Source of the DNA: Bradyrhizobium erythrophlei
Lineage (GTDB): Bacteria; Pseudomonadota; Alphaproteobacteria; Rhizobiales; Xanthobacteraceae
Direction: 5' to 3'
Length of the DNA stretch: 64,000 nucleotides
NCBI RefSeq assembly: GCF_900129425.1
Contig: NZ_LT670817.1
Coordinates: forward strand, 3,968,001 to 4,032,000
Shown: positions 52,657 to 62,257 of the stretch, piece by piece
Layout: each line of letters opens with the position of its first letter
How positions within the stretch are numbered: the first letter of the stretch is position 1
Notes under the pieces: model-generated
Seen by the model: the letters and a program-made list of their open reading frames with translations, nothing else
Told to the model about the DNA's origin: nothing
The model's database searches: none
Position numbers and translations under genes: made by a program

Positions 52657-54006
52657 ATGATTCATACAAGCCTATCACGCACAGCTCACGCTTTCGCGAT
52701 CAATAGGTCGGAGGCCGGTCATGGCCTGTTGCCTCTTCGTCGGGCATTGCCGCTTACACAGCGCCGATTGCTCCTCAGTGTCGCGACAGTCGCTATCGCC
52801 TTGGCCGCGGGATTTGCCGCGGGCCGCTCGTTGCCGTCCGCCTCGATCGCGGCGCCCGTGAGCGTCCCGGCGGCAGTCACCGCCCATCCGGAGCTGCCCG
52901 CCACAATTACTCTCTCCGAGCCGAAGCTCGCGAACCTGCAATTGCAGATCGGACAGGCGAAGTCCGGTCCGCTGGTTCGTGCCGTGTCGGCGACGGGTAG
53001 CGTCGGCTACGATCAGCTTCACCTCGCCCGTATCAGGCCCGTGGCGCGCGGCCGGATCGAAGCACTCGATGTAAACGCCGGCGATCGGGTCGTAGCAGGT
53101 CAGCGGTTGGCGGTCCTCGACAGTTTCGACCTCAGTGCCGCCCGCAGCAAGGTTCTGAGCGCCGAGGCGGCGCTCAGTCAGGTACAAGCGCAACTCAGAG
53201 CGGCAAGTGCTGCTTACGACCGCGCGACAAACCTTATTCGCAACGACCTCGTGACGCAGGCCGAGGTCGAGGCTCGGCGCGCCACCGTCGCCACCATGGA
53301 AGCCGAACTCCGCACCAAGCAAGCCGAGTTGCAGCAGTACCAGGAGGAAGAGGCGCGGCTCTTGCCGATGCGGGCCGCCACCGCAGACGCAAACCCCTCC
53401 AGCGCTCAGCCGACGCTCGGCTCGCGGGGCGCCATTGTCGCGCCATTCGCCGGCGTGGTTGATTCGGTCTCTGTTGCGAAAGGGGAGATCATCGATCCGG
53501 CGACGTCGATATTGACCGTGTCGGACCTCTCGACCGTCTGGGTCCAAGCCGACGTAGCGGAGAGGGATCTCGGCGCAGTCAAGGTGGGCGATGCAGTAGA
53601 GGTGAGAGTGAGCGCCTTTCCAGGTCGCGTTTTTACCGGCCGTGTCATCTACATCCCCGACCAGATCGAGACGACGACGGGGATGGCCAAGGTGCGCTGC
53701 GAGATCCCTAACCCGGACGGCGCGCTGCGCGTCAACATGTTCGCCAGCGTCACCATTCTCTCACCCCAGGGCGGCGACGCCGTCATGGTGCCGAGCGAAA
53801 GCCTGCAGGAAGTCAACGGGCAGAGCGTCGTGTTCATTCTGACAGGAGATCGCCAGTTCGCCTGGCGTGCGGTTCGTACCGGCCCGGTCGCAAACGGAAA
53901 GACCCAGATCGCGAGCGGGCTCGCGGCTGGGACGCCGGTCGTCGGCGAGGGCAGCTATTGGCTCAAGGCGGCTCTGATGCAGTCCACCATTCCGGACCAG
54001 GGCTAA
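52657..54006 (+). CDS. RND efflux periplasmic adaptor (CusB/CzcB-like)
   Basis: Membrane-fusion protein of 449 residues. An N-terminal membrane anchor (LLLSVATVAIALAAGFAAG) is followed by the barrel-sandwich/lipoyl part (GRIEALDVNAGDRVVAGQ), an alpha-hairpin (SKVLSAEAALSQVQAQL) and beta-barrel segments (SDLSTVWVQADVAERDLGAVKVG). ATG 52657 follows GGAGCGGGAA. It links the inner-membrane pump to an outer-membrane channel, which is not encoded here. Confidence 0.9.
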   Translation: MIHTSLSRTAHAFAINRSEAGHGLLPLRRALPLTQRRLLLSVATVAIALAAGFAAGRSLPSASIAAPVSVPAAVTAHPELPATITLSEPKLANLQLQIGQAKSGPLVRAVSATGSVGYDQLHLARIRPVARGRIEALDVNAGDRVVAGQRLAVLDSFDLSAARSKVLSAEAALSQVQAQLRAASAAYDRATNLIRNDLVTQAEVEARRATVATMEAELRTKQAELQQYQEEEARLLPMRAATADANPSSAQPTLGSRGAIVAPFAGVVDSVSVAKGEIIDPATSILTVSDLSTVWVQADVAERDLGAVKVGDAVEVRVSAFPGRVFTGRVIYIPDQIETTTGMAKVRCEIPNPDGALRVNMFASVTILSPQGGDAVMVPSESLQEVNGQSVVFILTGDRQFAWRAVRTGPVANGKTQIASGLAAGTPVVGEGSYWLKAALMQSTIPDQG

Positions 54007-54019
54007 GGGAGACATCACC

Positions 54020-57000
54020 GTGATCAACAGGATTGTCGATGCCGCCCTTGGTAACCGCATGCTCGTGCTCATGCTCATCGCCGCGCTCGTCGCTGCCGGC
54101 CTCTTGAGCATGCAACGCCTGCCGTTTGACGCCGACCCGGACATCTCGCCGCTGCAGGTGCTGGTGACGACCCAGGCACCGGGTTTGGCCCCGCCGGACG
54201 TGGAGCGTTCGATCACCTTGCCAATAGAGCTGGCCTTGCAGGGTCTGCCGGGCATGACGAGCTACCGCTCGATCTCGCGCTATGGGCTGTCCGTCATCTA
54301 TGTGAAATTCGCCGACGGCGGCGACATCCTGACCGACCGCACGCTGGTTGCGCAGCGGCTGAGCCAGACAGCGCTGCCAGCAGAGGCAGGAACGCCCAGG
54401 CTCGGACCACTCTCCGACGGCCTCTCCGAGATCTACCAGTTCAGGGTCGAGGGCAAGAACTACTCGCTCATGCAGTTGCGTTCGATCTTGGATTGGCAGG
54501 TCGCGCCGCAGCTCAAGCTGGTCCCGGGTATCACCGAGGTCAACGTCAACGGCGGCGAACTCAAGACCTACGAGGTCCGAGTTTCCGAGAACGCGTTGAT
54601 GCACTTTGGCTTTTCCATCGAGGACATCTACAACGCGGTGGCGCAGAACAACCGTGCCATCGGCGGCGCGACGCTCGCCCGCAATGGTGAGCAGGCGGTC
54701 GTCCGCGGCGAAGGGCTGCTGCAATCGATCGGCGACATCGGCAACATCGTGCTGCGCACCGCAGCCGGCGGGGCGCCGCTCTATGTCAAGGACGTCGCAG
54801 AAGTTGTGGAGGCGCCGATGCCGCGGCTCGGCGCGGTGACCAGCCAAGGCGACGGGCAGGCGGTGGTTGGCGTCGCACTGATGACGCTGGGCGAGAACAC
54901 GCGCGTGGTCGCCCAGCGGCTGGCCACCGCCGTGCAGCAGATCAACAAGACGCTTCCGCCTGGGGTCAGCATCGTTCCCTACTACAATCGCGCCGATCTG
55001 ATCGACCGCGTTCTGGAGACGGTGGCGCACAACCTGGCCGAGGGTGCCTTCCTGGTCATCGCCGTCCTGTTGTTGCTGCTGGGCAATTTCCGCGCTGCCG
55101 TCATCGTGGCGCTTGCCATCCCGCTCTCGATGCTGGCCGCCGTCACTGCGATGTACTTCACTGGGCTGTCTGGCAACCTGATGAGCCTCGGCGCCATCGA
55201 TTTCGGGCTCCTTGTCGACGGCGCGGTGGTGATGATCGAGAACATCGTGCGCCGTCGCGCGGAGGCGCCATCTCTCCCGGCCGAGCAGGTGGTGCGCGAG
55301 GCCGCGCACGACGTGGCGCGCCCGGTCGCCTTTGCGGTCGCGATCATCACCCTGATCTATCTGCCGATCCTCAGCCTACAGGGCGTCGAGGGCAAGATGT
55401 TCCGCCCGATGGCGGTTACCGTGATGTTCGCGCTGGCTGCCTCGCTGGCGCTAACGCTCACGCTGATGCCGGTGCTCGCTTCGTTCTTCCTGCGCAAGCC
55501 GGTCGCCGAGCGGGACAGCCGCATCGTCGGTGTGGCCAGGAGCGGTTACGCGCCAGTGCTCGCGAGGACGATGCACCATCCCGGAATCACCATCCTTGTG
55601 GCGACCTTGATGCTGGGCGGCGCCCTCGTGATCGGCTCCCGTCTCGGTGCGGAGTTCCTGCCGCGCTTGGAGGAAGGCGCCCTTACCGTAACGACCACCA
55701 AGCTGCCCGGCATCTCGCTCGAATCCGCCATCGCCACCCAGACCATGGTGGAGAAGACGCTCAAGAAATTCCCCGAGGTCGAGACTGTCACCACGCTCGG
55801 TGGCAGTTCGGAGATTCCGACCGACCCGATGGGGGTCGAGCAAAGCGATACCTTCATCATTCTCAAGCCAAAATCGGAATGGCGCACCGCGCAGATCGAG
55901 GCCGGGCTGATCGAAGCATACAAGGAGGCACTGGATCAGAGCGTGCCCGGCATTACGCAAAGCTGGGCGCAACCGATCGAGATGCGCATGGACGATCTCT
56001 TGCAGGGTGTGATGGCCGACCTGGCCATCGTCGTCCACGGGACCGACACGGCAACACTCCACGACCTCGCCGACCAGGTTGCGCGCGTGGTCTCGGCCGT
56101 TCCCGGGGCGGCCGACGTGCAGGCAAAACAGACGGTTGGTCAGCCGTATCTCCGCGTCATCGTCGATCGCGGCGAGATCGCTCGGCGCGGGTTCAATGCG
56201 ACCCAGGTGCTCGATCTCGTCGAAGCGCTGGGCGGACGCACCGTCGGCACCATGAAGGACGGCGACGAGCGGTACAATATCCGCGTCCGGCTCGCTCCGC
56301 AGGACCGTGACAGCATCGACCATATCCGCGCGCTGCGCGTGAACAACGGCGCCGGCGTTTCGGTTGCTCTCGGCGATCTGGCCGATATCCGCTGGGAGCC
56401 CGGCCCAGCCCAGATCGAGCGCGAGGAAGGCAGACGCGTCATCACGGTGCAGGCCAATGTGCGCGCGCGACCGCTCGCTGGCTTCGTGGCCGACGCGCGG
56501 CAGGTGGTCGCGGCCCAAGTCCGCCTGCCGCCGGGCTATACGATCTCCTGGGGTGGGAGCTTCCAAGACCTGCAGCAGGGCATGGCGCGACTGTCCGTTG
56601 TCGTGCCCGTGGCGCTCGCCGTCATCTTCGTGTTGCTCTATCTGATGTTCGGCAGCGCACGGCTTGCGACGTTAATCTTTTTCAACGTGCCGTTTGCAGC
56701 GGTCGGCGGAATCTTCGCTCTCGCGCTGCGCGGCATGCCGTTCAGCATTTCGGCCGCGGTCGGCTTCATCGCCTTGTTCGGCATCGCCATTCTGAACGGC
56801 GTCGTGATGGTGAGCTACATGGAGGAGCGGCGCAAGGAGGGGCTCGCCGTGGCCGCCGCGGCCCGGCGGGCGGCCATGACGCGGCTGCGCCCGGTGCTGA
56901 TGACGGCGACTGTGGCCAGTCTCGGCTTCCTGCCAATGGCGCTCTCGACGAACTCGGGTGCAGAGGTGCAGCGCCCGCTGGCGACGGTCGTCATCGGAGG

Positions 57001-57127
57001 CCTGATAAGCGCAACGCTACTCACGTTGCTGGTGTTACCTGCACTGTATCCATGGTTCTGCCATGTGCGCCGCTCCGTTCCCACCGTCGCAGACCATACG
57101 TTCTATGCGCCGCAGCCGGCAGAGTGA
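54020..57127 (+). CDS. Heavy-metal RND efflux pump (CzcA/CusA family)
   Basis: A 1035-residue proton-driven trimeric pump with the standard twelve helices. It starts with GTG, INRIVDAALGNRMLVLML. TM4 reads DFGLLVDGAVVMIEN, the acidic type described for divalent-cation HME pumps, whereas Cu/Ag pumps have a different motif. That favours Zn, Co, Cd or Ni (inference). It begins 13 bases after the adaptor stop. A third gene of the operon seems to have been cut by an insertion just downstream. Confidence 0.93.
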   Translation: MINRIVDAALGNRMLVLMLIAALVAAGLLSMQRLPFDADPDISPLQVLVTTQAPGLAPPDVERSITLPIELALQGLPGMTSYRSISRYGLSVIYVKFADGGDILTDRTLVAQRLSQTALPAEAGTPRLGPLSDGLSEIYQFRVEGKNYSLMQLRSILDWQVAPQLKLVPGITEVNVNGGELKTYEVRVSENALMHFGFSIEDIYNAVAQNNRAIGGATLARNGEQAVVRGEGLLQSIGDIGNIVLRTAAGGAPLYVKDVAEVVEAPMPRLGAVTSQGDGQAVVGVALMTLGENTRVVAQRLATAVQQINKTLPPGVSIVPYYNRADLIDRVLETVAHNLAEGAFLVIAVLLLLLGNFRAAVIVALAIPLSMLAAVTAMYFTGLSGNLMSLGAIDFGLLVDGAVVMIENIVRRRAEAPSLPAEQVVREAAHDVARPVAFAVAIITLIYLPILSLQGVEGKMFRPMAVTVMFALAASLALTLTLMPVLASFFLRKPVAERDSRIVGVARSGYAPVLARTMHHPGITILVATLMLGGALVIGSRLGAEFLPRLEEGALTVTTTKLPGISLESAIATQTMVEKTLKKFPEVETVTTLGGSSEIPTDPMGVEQSDTFIILKPKSEWRTAQIEAGLIEAYKEALDQSVPGITQSWAQPIEMRMDDLLQGVMADLAIVVHGTDTATLHDLADQVARVVSAVPGAADVQAKQTVGQPYLRVIVDRGEIARRGFNATQVLDLVEALGGRTVGTMKDGDERYNIRVRLAPQDRDSIDHIRALRVNNGAGVSVALGDLADIRWEPGPAQIEREEGRRVITVQANVRARPLAGFVADARQVVAAQVRLPPGYTISWGGSFQDLQQGMARLSVVVPVALAVIFVLLYLMFGSARLATLIFFNVPFAAVGGIFALALRGMPFSISAAVGFIALFGIAILNGVVMVSYMEERRKEGLAVAAAARRAAMTRLRPVLMTATVASLGFLPMALSTNSGAEVQRPLATVVIGGLISATLLTLLVLPALYPWFCHVRRSVPTVADHTFYAPQPAE

Positions 57128-57222
57128 CGACACTTTTGCCAGCCTTATCAGTCTGAATCTGCAGAACGCGGTGGCCGTCCGCAGCACGTTCCTCAACCCC
57201 GACATCAAGGAGAACCTAGCGC

Positions 57223-57250
57223 ATGAGCACTCCCGACATTGGCCTGGCCT
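57223..57250 (+). pseudogene. start of a gene truncated by an IS fragment
   Basis: AAGGAG lies ten bases before ATG 57223, which reads MSTPDIGLAS. From about 57250 the sequence belongs to an IS transposase read on the minus strand. This looks like the first ten codons of a third RND-operon gene with the remainder replaced. Confidence 0.4.
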
Positions 57251-57620
57251 CTCGATCTGTGGTCGCCCTCCCAATGATCGTGATTTCCAGCGCCAGTAGC
57301 TGCGAAAGCCGGCCCGATGCCAACCAACCAGCGTCTCGGGACGGATGACCGTGAGGACCACCAGGATCGACGGAAACCAGCGATATAACTGAATGAAGAA
57401 CCAGCGATTGCTGTTGGCAAGTTTGACGCGCCCGCGCAGCTTGCGCCGCAAAACGATCAACTGATGTCGGAGCGCGGCATTTTCGGCCTCAAGCCGGGTC
57501 GTCGACTTGAATGGCGAGGTCAAGGCGGCCAAACCGAAACACAAAAGCCAGATCATTTCCGCGAGCTTAGGCGATTCCATCACGTCATCAACCCGGATAG
57601 CGTTTTCGGTACGCACAACG
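57235..57620 (-). mobile_element. 5' fragment of an IS transposase
   Basis: On the minus strand: DDVMESPKLAEMIWLLCFGLAAL, LEAENAALRHQLIVLRRKLRG, VLTVIRPETLVGWHRAGFRSYWRWKSRS and LGGRPQIE. This is the N-terminal third of a DDE integrase-type transposase of the kind common in Bradyrhizobium. The catalytic core is missing and the frame is cut near 57250. The C-terminal end of the same kind of protein is at 59370-59609 on the other strand. Confidence 0.75.
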
Positions 57621-57704
57621 GCGGCGGCGTCGGAGAAACCTCGCTTGCAAGCATCGATCGAGCGCTTACGAGGCATCGCTGGAAAGGAAGGCCCGGTAGC
57701 CCGT

Positions 57705-59294
57705 ATGAGTCGCGCGGCTGTTCACCCGGATCACTCGCGACGCTATTTCGCAGTAGGATTTCGTGACAGCAACGTCAGAGTCGTGTACCCAGATGATGAC
57801 GACCCGTTGCAGTTCAAACAACAGGTTGTTGCGAGCGAATCATCGGGCTTCGAGTTCCTGCGACCCGAAACCGCTCTCTCTAACCTTATAAGCGGCGCTA
57901 CCGTCGACCTCCACCGCGACCTTAGACTAACGCTGCCCAGTCAATTTGACGGGCTTCCAGAATGGACGATAGCCGCGATCGTGCGCGTGGGTTGGTGCCG
58001 CAAGGGTTGCGAACGTAGAAAGGCCCATTTTTTCCGCGATTACACGGGTGCTGCATTCGATAGAGTTTTGTCAATCAAACCCAACACGGTCATGGAACCC
58101 GAATTTCCAAGCATCGAAGATGACAATATGGTCTCGCCCCATGCGCGAGAGATCGAGTACGCCCTGATTCTTTCGCAGATGATCAATATAGCGAAGGAAG
58201 ATCCTTCCCAGATGCGTTTGGCGATCTACGAGTTTGCGCGCGCCAGACTGAAGACCGCTACCTCATGGGCCGACGAAGCTGAACGAGAGCGGCTTTCGGC
58301 CTCGCTCGAGAAGGCCATCCAGGGAGTCGAGCAGTTTTCGGCACGCAGCGACCAGAAGGAGCGGCTTCAGCTTTCGACTGCATCCGCGCATAGGGCGCTC
58401 GGCAGTTCGCCAGTCGAAGCAACGACTACGTCGATGGTACCGGTTCATCTGGTAAGCTCAGCGCCAGACGGCATTCCAACGCGAAAAGAAGCTTATTGGC
58501 GGCCTGAAGTGCAGCCGGTTATAGAAGTGCAAATGCGAGGGCGGGTATCCAGGCTGGCTCGGGTCTCGATCGGAATCTTGCTGTTCGGTTTGGGCCTGGC
58601 AGTTTATACGGAGCGAACGTCCCTGTTGGGGGCGGGAGAGAATTTACTTTCAGCGATAGTTTTAACGCCTCCAAAGCCGGTAGCTCCGCCGTTGATTTCG
58701 GAGCCGGCTCAAACACCCGTGGCAGCCGACTTGAAGACGGCGGCTGCTTCATCGAGTGCGCCGCCTTTTCCGCTGCCGACCGACTACGGCGTGTACGCCG
58801 TAAGTAATGCCGGCCTGAGCGAACTCCAAACTCTTCCCGCACTGGTGCCGGATAAGCGGGTTGCAATCTCGACACCTGTCAATCAGTTCAGCCGCACGAC
58901 TCTTCCGGACGGAAAAACAAAATTCGTGGTGTTCCGCCGCGATCTTGCGGGCGACGCGCTCGATCAGATTGAGGTGCGTGTGGTTGCCCGGGTGATGCGT
59001 GCCGTGACGTTCGATGCCAAGGGAAAGCCGAATTTCTCGCCGGTTTCGGACGCCTGGAATATTCGGAATCTATCATATGAGTTTAGGGTTCGGCCGATTG
59101 CTGGAAACTCCGAAATGGTTCTGGTGCAGCCAAAGGATCCCGATTTCACGCTTCCTGCGGGCCGCTATGTTCTTGCTCTGAAGAATCAGGGCTATGATTT
59201 CACGGTTGCCGGTAAGGTGACCGATCCGTCGCAATGCCTTGAGCGGATAGATGCGGCCAATGGTTCGTTCTACAGCGTTTGTCAAAAACAGTAG
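57705..59294 (+). CDS. Unknown protein with a single central membrane segment
   Basis: Not recognised. The open frame runs from 57507, but residues before ATG 57705 are the shadow of the IS fragment. From there it is about 529 residues. A soluble N-terminal domain (LTLPSQFDGLPEWTIAAIVRVGWCRKG, then AHFFRDYTGAAFDRVLS) is followed by one membrane segment (VSIGILLFGLGLAVYT near residue 285). The C-terminal domain is Pro/Ala-rich at first, then beta-rich (DYGVYAVSNAGLSELQTLP, ending GKVTDPSQCLERIDAANGS). This looks like a membrane-anchored protein with a cytoplasmic and a periplasmic half. It sits between two transposase fragments, and its true start may be lost. Confidence 0.65.
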   Translation: MSRAAVHPDHSRRYFAVGFRDSNVRVVYPDDDDPLQFKQQVVASESSGFEFLRPETALSNLISGATVDLHRDLRLTLPSQFDGLPEWTIAAIVRVGWCRKGCERRKAHFFRDYTGAAFDRVLSIKPNTVMEPEFPSIEDDNMVSPHAREIEYALILSQMINIAKEDPSQMRLAIYEFARARLKTATSWADEAERERLSASLEKAIQGVEQFSARSDQKERLQLSTASAHRALGSSPVEATTTSMVPVHLVSSAPDGIPTRKEAYWRPEVQPVIEVQMRGRVSRLARVSIGILLFGLGLAVYTERTSLLGAGENLLSAIVLTPPKPVAPPLISEPAQTPVAADLKTAAASSSAPPFPLPTDYGVYAVSNAGLSELQTLPALVPDKRVAISTPVNQFSRTTLPDGKTKFVVFRRDLAGDALDQIEVRVVARVMRAVTFDAKGKPNFSPVSDAWNIRNLSYEFRVRPIAGNSEMVLVQPKDPDFTLPAGRYVLALKNQGYDFTVAGKVTDPSQCLERIDAANGSFYSVCQKQ

Positions 59295-59364
59295 ACGCTT
59301 CTTCTAACTCTAACTCCAAGAGGCGGATGCAGATCGGATGCCAGAGTGCGGTCGCATGCAATGA

Positions 59365-59609
59365 GTCGCGGAAGCTATGCCGAAAGGCTGATCGGTTCGA
59401 TCCGACGGGAATGCGTTGACCACGTCATTGTATTCAGCGAACGCCACCCCCATCACTTACCGCTCTGTTACATGAGATATTACAATGGGACCCGCACGCA
59501 TCTATCCCTGGAGAAAGATGCACCGGTCTCACGCGCCGTCGCTCGCGCCGGGCACATTCTTTGTCGCCCGATCTTAGGCGGACTCCACCACCGATACGCC
59601 CGGATCTAA
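59365..59609 (+). mobile_element. 3' fragment of an IS transposase
   Basis: YAERLIGSIRRECVDHVIVF, YMRYYNGTRTHLSLEKDAPVSR and RPILGGLHHRYARI are the C-terminal end of a DDE integrase-core transposase, including the conserved Glu of RREC. It starts abruptly inside the catalytic domain near 59365. It is on the opposite strand to the N-terminal fragment at 57235-57620. Confidence 0.82.
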
Positions 59610-59616
59610 TTTACGA

Positions 59617-59930
59617 CAGGCACAGCCGGGAGCAGGGCGGTGATAGACCTCCACGGGCGGCTTGACCCCGTCCCCTGCATGAAATGCTCGGCCGCCATCC
59701 GGCGCCCCGACTTCCAGGAAAGGCTGATCGGCCTGAACGCCGCCTGGACGGGATTCGACGCGACCGCGCTGCCGGACGGCGACGCCGACCTCGACCAACT
59801 GGACTTCTCGGGTTTCACTGTGCCGTCTTGAGCATCCCGCGGCGGCGTTCTCAAGCCGGACGTGGTGTTCTTCGGCGAAAGCGTCCCACGCGAGCAGGTT
59901 GCCTTGGCCCTACAGAATTTGGAGGCTCCG
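59617..59930 (+). pseudogene. Sirtuin (Sir2) NAD-dependent deacetylase remnant
   Basis: SRAVIDLHGRLDPVPCMKC gives the ligand-loop His and the first zinc pair (C-M-K-C). FSGFTVPS is followed by TGA at 59829, then in the same frame GGVLKPDVVFFGESVPREQV and ALQNLEA. The second zinc CxxC should lie at the stop: one Cys codon has become TGA and the other reads Arg. Upstream and downstream parts are missing. Clearly dead. Confidence 0.8.
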
Positions 59931-60701
59931 ACCTCACGCCCGCCCGTTATGGTCAACCGATTTCGAGGCTCGCGGATCGCGCCTTGAGTGCAATTCGAGA
60001 CCAAAAATGCAACCGAAAATCTGTCGATTCAGGTGCCTCGAACGGCATTTCCGGCAGGTCTTCCAGCGGCTTAGAGTAGGCGCAAATTCATTTGGACGAG
60101 GCGCAGATTCAATTGGATTACGCAGCAATCTGGTGAGCCCTAAGTCGAATTACGAGTCGGGCCGGATACAAAAAGCCAATGATATCAATGCTGTATGTAA
60201 AATATATTGTGAGTCCAGTTTAAGTCAGTTTTGAGTCCCGGGCATATAGCCCCATCGAAATCCGAGTCCCGTCGCAGCCGGCGAGTAGGCGATGAGGCGT
60301 TGTTGGCGCCAAGCACTCTGGCCACGGGCTCTTTGCCCCTACGGCGGACATTCTAAGGTGGCCTAAGGTGGCCGAGTGGGCCCAGAAGCAGACACAAATT
60401 GCCGCTTTGCCCCAGAAAGCGAACGGACGTAATGAAGCGGGATCTTTTGATTATCTGTAGTGAATTGATTGCGATCGGTCTGGCCCGAGTGGACGTGCCG
60501 GGGAAATCCGCAGCGGACCTACACGCCCGAGATGAAAACGTTCAGACACAGAGTCGCATGTTTGGTTTGTGGGAGCGCAAGGGGAAGTCAGGTGAGAAGC
60601 CGTACGCAACCTTCGACCAACGCGCATCGGCCTTTGTTTGTCGGCACCGCCGAAGGATTCGTTGAAGTAGATTACAAGGCGAGGCACGCCTTAAAAAGCT
60701 A
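59931..60701. other. gene-poor stretch
   Basis: No supported gene. An AT-rich part lies near 60170-60230, and a tandem TAAGGTGGCC repeat near 60354-60375. An open frame from about 60399 to 60665 (including MKRDLLIICSELIAIGLARVDV) is of uncertain status and has no recognisable family. Confidence 0.35.
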
Positions 60702-60970
60702 TTACGCCGAAGCCTGCTCGGCTGCGAACTGGCCAACGATCCAGCGTCTGAAATTGTGCACCCGGGCCGGCAGCCGGTGGCGATCCGGATAGATCAGGTA
60801 AAAGCCGTCGCCTGCATCGGCCGTCTGCTCGAACGGCTGTATCAGATTGCCCTTGCGCAGGTCGTTTTCCACAAACCCGCGCCGGCCGAGCACAATACCA
60901 AGACCATCGAGCGCGGCGCTGAAGGCCAAATCGGTGCTGGTAAAGGTAATACGCCGTGCGAGCGCCGGTG
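60702..60970 (-). pseudogene. LysR-type regulator C-terminal remnant
   Basis: On the minus strand: RRITFTSTDLAFSAALDGLG, VLGRRGFVENDLRKGNLIQPF and GFYLIYPDRHRLPARVHNFRRW are the C-terminal part of a GcvA-like LysR effector domain. The DNA-binding N-terminus is absent, and the sequence upstream belongs to something else. Confidence 0.75.
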
Positions 60971-61063
60971 CCTGGACCGAGTTCAAGGGCGACTGACCGG
61001 ATGGGGCGCCCCGCCTGCCTATGCGGGTGCTGCCGCCGTTCTGGATGTGCGCCTTGGATCAGT

Positions 61064-61306
61064 TCACCGATCCGGCGCGAGCGGCGGTTTCGGCGGCACT
61101 ATCTTGCTTTGCGGCATCGGCCGCTTTGGCGCATCTACGTCGAAATGCTCGGGATTGTGCGGCAGCAGTCCATCTAGGCACAGCCGCTTTGCCTTGCTGC
61201 GTATCGCCCAGCGCGGGCGGTGCAGCCGTTTGACAATTTGCGACACCGAGTGTGTCGGCCACAAGGTGATAAGCTCGCGGAGTTCCTCGTCGGTCCAGCG
61301 GGACAT
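61064..61306 (-). pseudogene. GcrA-like protein, C-terminally truncated
   Basis: MSRWTDEELRELITLWPTHSVSQIVKRLHRPRWAIRSKAKRL is the helix-turn-helix start of a GcrA-like regulator. Relatives continue to a Cys-containing C-terminal domain; here the frame ends after PPKPPLAPDR, 80 residues in total. It may be a short functional protein, but its position among remnants favours truncation. Confidence 0.5.
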
Positions 61307-61310
61307 TTAG

Positions 61311-61672
61311 GGCCTCGGTCATGGCAGCCCCCAGCGCCTTGTTCTGTGCCGACCGATTCGCGTCGCGACTTTGGCGATTGCATCTTTTCCACAGCGGCGC
61401 ACACGCGCATGCGCGCTGCCTGCCGGGCCGCCGTCGTCGTGAGTGCTGTCCGCTGTTGTCGTCGTTGGTCGAGGTCGAGGTGACGAGCGACGGCTGGCGA
61501 TGGTGACGCGGTGCGCTGGCCTGCGAAACGGAGCGGCGCGCCGCTCCAGCGAACCCGGAGCTAACGATAGCTCCAGCGAACCGTCGAAGGATGGCGGCCC
61601 TCCGCAATCGGTCGGCAGGGTCCTTTGGGAGGGTGACCGTGCGCGGGGACTGCGCGACCGTGGAACTTAAAT
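61311..61672. other. intergenic stretch with no supported gene
   Basis: GC-rich and crossed by long open frames on both strands that look like compositional artefacts. No start signals or known motifs. Confidence 0.35.
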
Positions 61673-61864
61673 ATGTTTGCAATTTATCATATCGCCCTAA
61701 ATTTTATGCCGGTCGGTACACAAAGGTCGGTGCGCGATGTGCCACAGGCCGAATACGGAAGCCGTGATCTTCATGGGGGTTGGAACGCCGGGCCTGGCAC
61801 GAGGTTAGATAGATCGCGCACCATCGCGGCGGCGCTGACCGGCGCGTTGGATTGGAGGCGGCCC

Positions 61865-62059
61865 ATGAAAACCATCGTGGACGAAGCCGGTGAGATCATC
61901 GCCAAAGCAACGGATGACCATATTCTAATCGGCGGCCACCACCGCCTCGCGGTGGCGGCCAGCCTCGGTAAAAGACTGTTCTGGCGAGATACCGGCGAAC
62001 CTGTGAAGCTCGATCTCTTCTTCAAGCATTATGGAAGTTCTCTTCGGCATACAGCCTGA
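61865..62059 (+). pseudogene. unidentified coding fragment
   Basis: Protein-like frame from an ATG at 61865: MKTIVDEAGEIIAKATDDH, ILIGGHHRLAVAASLGKRLF, then LDLFFKHYGSS. GGHHRLAVAASLG recalls ParB-like nuclease motifs but the match is too short to name it. It ends just before the SRAP remnant in the same frame. Confidence 0.35.
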
Positions 62060-62107
62060 GCCGCTCGTCGAGACGACAAGGACGGATCGGGAGAACTCAC
62101 CGGCCTA

Positions 62108-62257
62108 TCAGATGTGATCCTGATCACCGAGGAAGAATGCGACGTGTGGATGCGCGCGCCATCGGATGAGGCGCGGGCACTGCAAAGGCCGCTGCCGGAT
62201 GACGCGCTCAAGATTGTCGCTCGCGGTGCCGACAAGGAAGACAGGGCGGCAGCGTGA
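62108..62257 (+). pseudogene. SRAP (YedK-like) abasic-site protein C-terminal remnant
   Basis: VILITEEECDVWMRAPSDEARALQRPLPDD, then ALKIVARGADKEDRAAA and a stop, is the C-terminal tail of an SOS-associated SRAP-domain protein. The catalytic Cys2 N-terminus is missing. The stop overlaps the start of the next small frame (GTGA). Confidence 0.65.

Noticed and set aside
60354..60375. Tandem TAAGGTGGCC repeat as a CRISPR or iteron
   Set aside because: Only two adjacent copies without spacers; too little to call an array or origin.
61059..61682. 207-codon minus-strand frame
   Set aside because: It is low-complexity Ala/Arg/Ser sequence overlapping the GcrA-like fragment in another frame, with no start signal.
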